From Choricystis sp. odSpoLacu1 (Eukaryota; Chlorophyta; Trebouxiophyceae), in the NCBI GenBank assembly GCA_958009055.1, contig OY253650.1:992001-1056000 (forward strand): 64,000 nt of DNA, read 5' to 3'. The notes under the pieces were generated by a model, which did no database searches, had not been told where the DNA came from, and saw only the letters and a program-made list of their open reading frames with translations. The position numbers and the translations under genes were made by a program. Of this stretch, positions 62,058 through 64,000 are shown piece after piece; positions within the stretch are counted from its first letter, which is position 1, and each line of letters opens with the position of its first letter.

Positions 62058-63898
62058 TCACTCCTCCGCTTCGTCGCGGTCCACGGGGGCCCACGCCTTG
62101 TGCATGCCCTTGTTGCGACGCAGCGCGGTCCACACGGCCGAGTTGCACTTGAAGCCGGAGCCAAACGCAATCTGCCACACGCGCTCGCCGCGCGCGACGC
62201 CAGTCGTCGACTCGATGCGGGCCAGGATGTACCACACCGACGAGGACGACGTGTTGCCGTACCGGTACAGCGTGTCGCGGGAGGGAGCGACGGCGGCGGG
62301 GGAGAGGCGGAGCTGCTTCTCCATCTCATCGATGACGCCGCGGCCACCAGTGTGGATGCAAAAGTGGTGGAACGCGGTGCCAAAGTCGGGGGTGTAGGGC
62401 GCGATGGACTTGGCCTTGAGCAGTTTGCGCGTGACCAGGTTGGCCGCAAACTTGAGTTTCTCAGACAGCGGCAGCACCAGGGGCCCGAGCGACGTGATGT
62501 TGGCTTTGAGGGCGTGGCCCGCGATCGCCATCAGGTCCTTCGACAAATGCACCCCCGTCTGCCGCGTGTCATCCTCCCGCTGGTACACGCACTGGTAGGC
62601 GGGGTCGGAGGCGCCGATGTGGGTGCGCACGACGTGGGACAGCTCGTACTTGGCGACCGCGCGGTCTTGGCGCCGGTTGGATAGCAGGATGGCCGCCCCA
62701 CCCACCCGGAATAGGCAGTTGGGGATGAGCATGGAGCGCTCATTGCCAAAGTACCAGTTCTGGGTGATGTTTTCGGTGGAGACAACCAGCACGCGGAAGT
62801 CGGGGTAGGTTTGGAGCAGCTCGCGCGCCAGCGCCACGCTGATGACGCCCGCCGAGCACCCCATGCCGCCCAGGTTGTAGGCCACCACATTGCGCCGCAT
62901 CTTGAAGTGGTTGATCAGCATGGCGGCGAGGGAGGGGGTGGGGTTGAACAGGGAGCAGTTGACGATGACGGCGTCGACGTCGGTTGGCCGCCACTTGGCA
63001 GCCGCCAGCGCGTCTTCGACAGCGCCAAACATCACCAGCTCAGCCTCCTCACGAGCCTTCTGCACGGTGGGCGACGGCGGCGTGGTGTGCATGGCGTCGG
63101 GCAGGTAGGTGTCGTCGCCCAGGCCGCCTTTCTGCGCCATCTTCTCCTGAAACTCCAGCGCTTTGGCGTCAAATGCGCCGCACGCGTGGGACAGCTCCAC
63201 AAAGCGTTGGCGCGTCATGCGCATGCGTTCCGGGGGTTTGTAGCACGCAAAGTTGACGAGGTAGACGTGGCGCGCGGCGCGGGGGGCCAGGTGGAGCAGG
63301 GCGAAGGTCAGGGCCAGGGCGGCGGCGGCGAGTTCGACCTGTGGAGGGATGGTGAGGGTGGGGGAGGAGGGAGCGTGTGGGTGTGGAGAGGGAGGAGGAC
63401 GTGGAAAGAGGCGGACCGCCGCGGGGTGGTTGGTCGGGGCACTCGCTTCGCGCGTGCGTGGCAACAAGCGGCTAAACGGGCGCCCTTCGCTCCCCCAAAG
63501 TCAGCGCCTCTGCCCCCCAGTCCCGCCCCAGCGCACGACCCCAAACTCGACAGCGGCAACAAGGCGGGGAGGCGGGCGACCGAGGCGGAGGGGGGGGCAG
63601 GGCGAGGCGCCAAAAATGCGCCTAGCAGGCATGTCTGGCCCCCCCAAAAATGTGCCTCCCTCGGCCGCCGCGCGGCACCCCCTTTGACGCCGCGACCCAA
63701 ACTGCGGGCAGCCCACACGTCGCCCACACACCCACGCTCCAAACGGACACGCCACAACCCCCCACAACTCTCACTCACCAAGCCCAGCGTGACGCGGCGC
63801 GCCTGCAGCGCACGCAGCGCGGCGACCGCGCGCGCCTGGCCGGCCGGCGTCGTCAGGGACGCCACCCACGTGGCGGCGGAGTGAGCCAGGTCAGACAT
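62058..63898 (-). CDS. 3-ketoacyl-CoA synthase (FAE1-type KCS)
   Basis: Condensing enzyme of very-long-chain fatty acid elongation in the ER membrane. Exons 63779-63898 and 62058-63338, 466 residues. The N terminus has a hydrophobic helix (VELAAAALALTFALLHLAP), then the FAE1 opening VYLVNFACYKPPERMRMTRQRFV. Active-site regions: NLGGMGCSAGVISVALA with the Cys nucleophile (about Cys201), YFGNERSMLIPNCLFRVGGA, AFHHFCIHTGGRGVIDEMEK (His), RYGNTSSSSVWYILARIE (Asn) and IAFGSGFKCNSAVW. The Cys-His-His-Asn set expected for KCS is present. The intron 63339-63778 (440 bases) falls in the membrane region. The C terminus ends in KAWAPVDRDEAEE. Start at 63898 is the first ATG in frame. Confidence 0.96.
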
Positions 63899-64000
63899 TG
63901 ATTGGTGTGGTTTGGGGGGAGGGGGAGGGGGCACTCGGCACACACAGGCAAGAGGCGAAACGCACTGAGGGAAAAATTGAGGGTGACAGGAGCGCAACGT

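Noticed and set aside
1..64000. Bacterial origin or contamination, suggested by high GC and SecA, EF-P and YqeH-like genes
   Set aside because: Spliceosomal introns, SUMO, PDH E1-alpha with a presequence, EMC8, RTF2 and HEATR6 show a eukaryotic nuclear genome; the bacterial-type genes are plastid-derived with transit peptides.
1..64000. Transposons, insertion sequences, CRISPR arrays or integrated virus genes
   Set aside because: No transposase, reverse transcriptase, capsid, integrase or spaced direct repeats were seen.

Overview
This window is a gene-dense, very GC-rich nuclear segment of a photosynthetic eukaryote, most likely a green alga (Chlorophyta). Evidence: spliceosomal introns with GTGAG-type donors; plastid-type proteins with transit-like N termini (SecA, m-type thioredoxin, ribosomal protein uL29, EF-P, a NOA1/YqeH-type GTPase); a mitochondrial pyruvate dehydrogenase E1-alpha; plant/algal families (methionine gamma-lyase, LAZ1/TMEM184, 3-ketoacyl-CoA synthase, arogenate/prephenate dehydratase, Mei2-like RNA-binding protein); and TGTAA, the usual chlorophyte polyadenylation signal, downstream of several stop codons. 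I cannot name the species.

Layout. 1-7560: SecA (partial, minus), a small membrane protein (plus), SUMO (minus, 4 exons), a STIMATE-family membrane protein (plus), a Mei2-like protein (minus). 8007-16305: methionine gamma-lyase (minus), a bromodomain protein (plus), a secreted GH19 chitinase-like protein (plus). 16654-24387: a fasciclin-domain protein, a HEATR6-like protein, thioredoxin m, EMC8/9, a small membrane protein, a TRM2-type tRNA methyltransferase. 24457-28406: an unknown acidic protein, a degenerate DJ-1/PfpI protein, an Ala-rich coiled-coil protein, plastid uL29. 28709-39615: a SAGA-type ubiquitin protease, an FG-GAP membrane protein, PDH E1-alpha, a NOA1/YqeH GTPase, AATF/Bfr2. 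39716-48976: a CABIN1/Hir3-like TPR protein, a THUMP methyltransferase, a Gfo/Idh/MocA oxidoreductase, a DUF1279/FAM210 protein. 49158-63898: a DnaJ-type zinc-finger protein, an AP180/CALM-like adaptor, LAZ1/TMEM184, OLA1, a duplicated prephenate/arogenate dehydratase, EF-P, RTF2, 3-ketoacyl-CoA synthase. The genes are ordinary, mostly unlinked housekeeping functions. I see no operon, transposon, CRISPR array, RNA gene or virus.

Three signals stand out. First, ten apparent frameshifts in six genes all have the same direction (one surplus base) and nearly all lie in G/C homopolymers; homopolymer error is the likeliest cause, but the one-way bias deserves a check. Second, three genes (GH19, DJ-1-like, Gfo/Idh/MocA) carry a diverged tandem copy of their last codons just beyond the stop codon. 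Third, one gene encodes two complete dehydratase-ACT modules in tandem. Long CA/TG, poly-C/G and poly-A/T tracts sit in introns, 5-prime leaders and convergent intergenic regions.

Exon boundaries were read by eye from GT/AG sites, reading frame and family similarity; no transcript data or searches were available.
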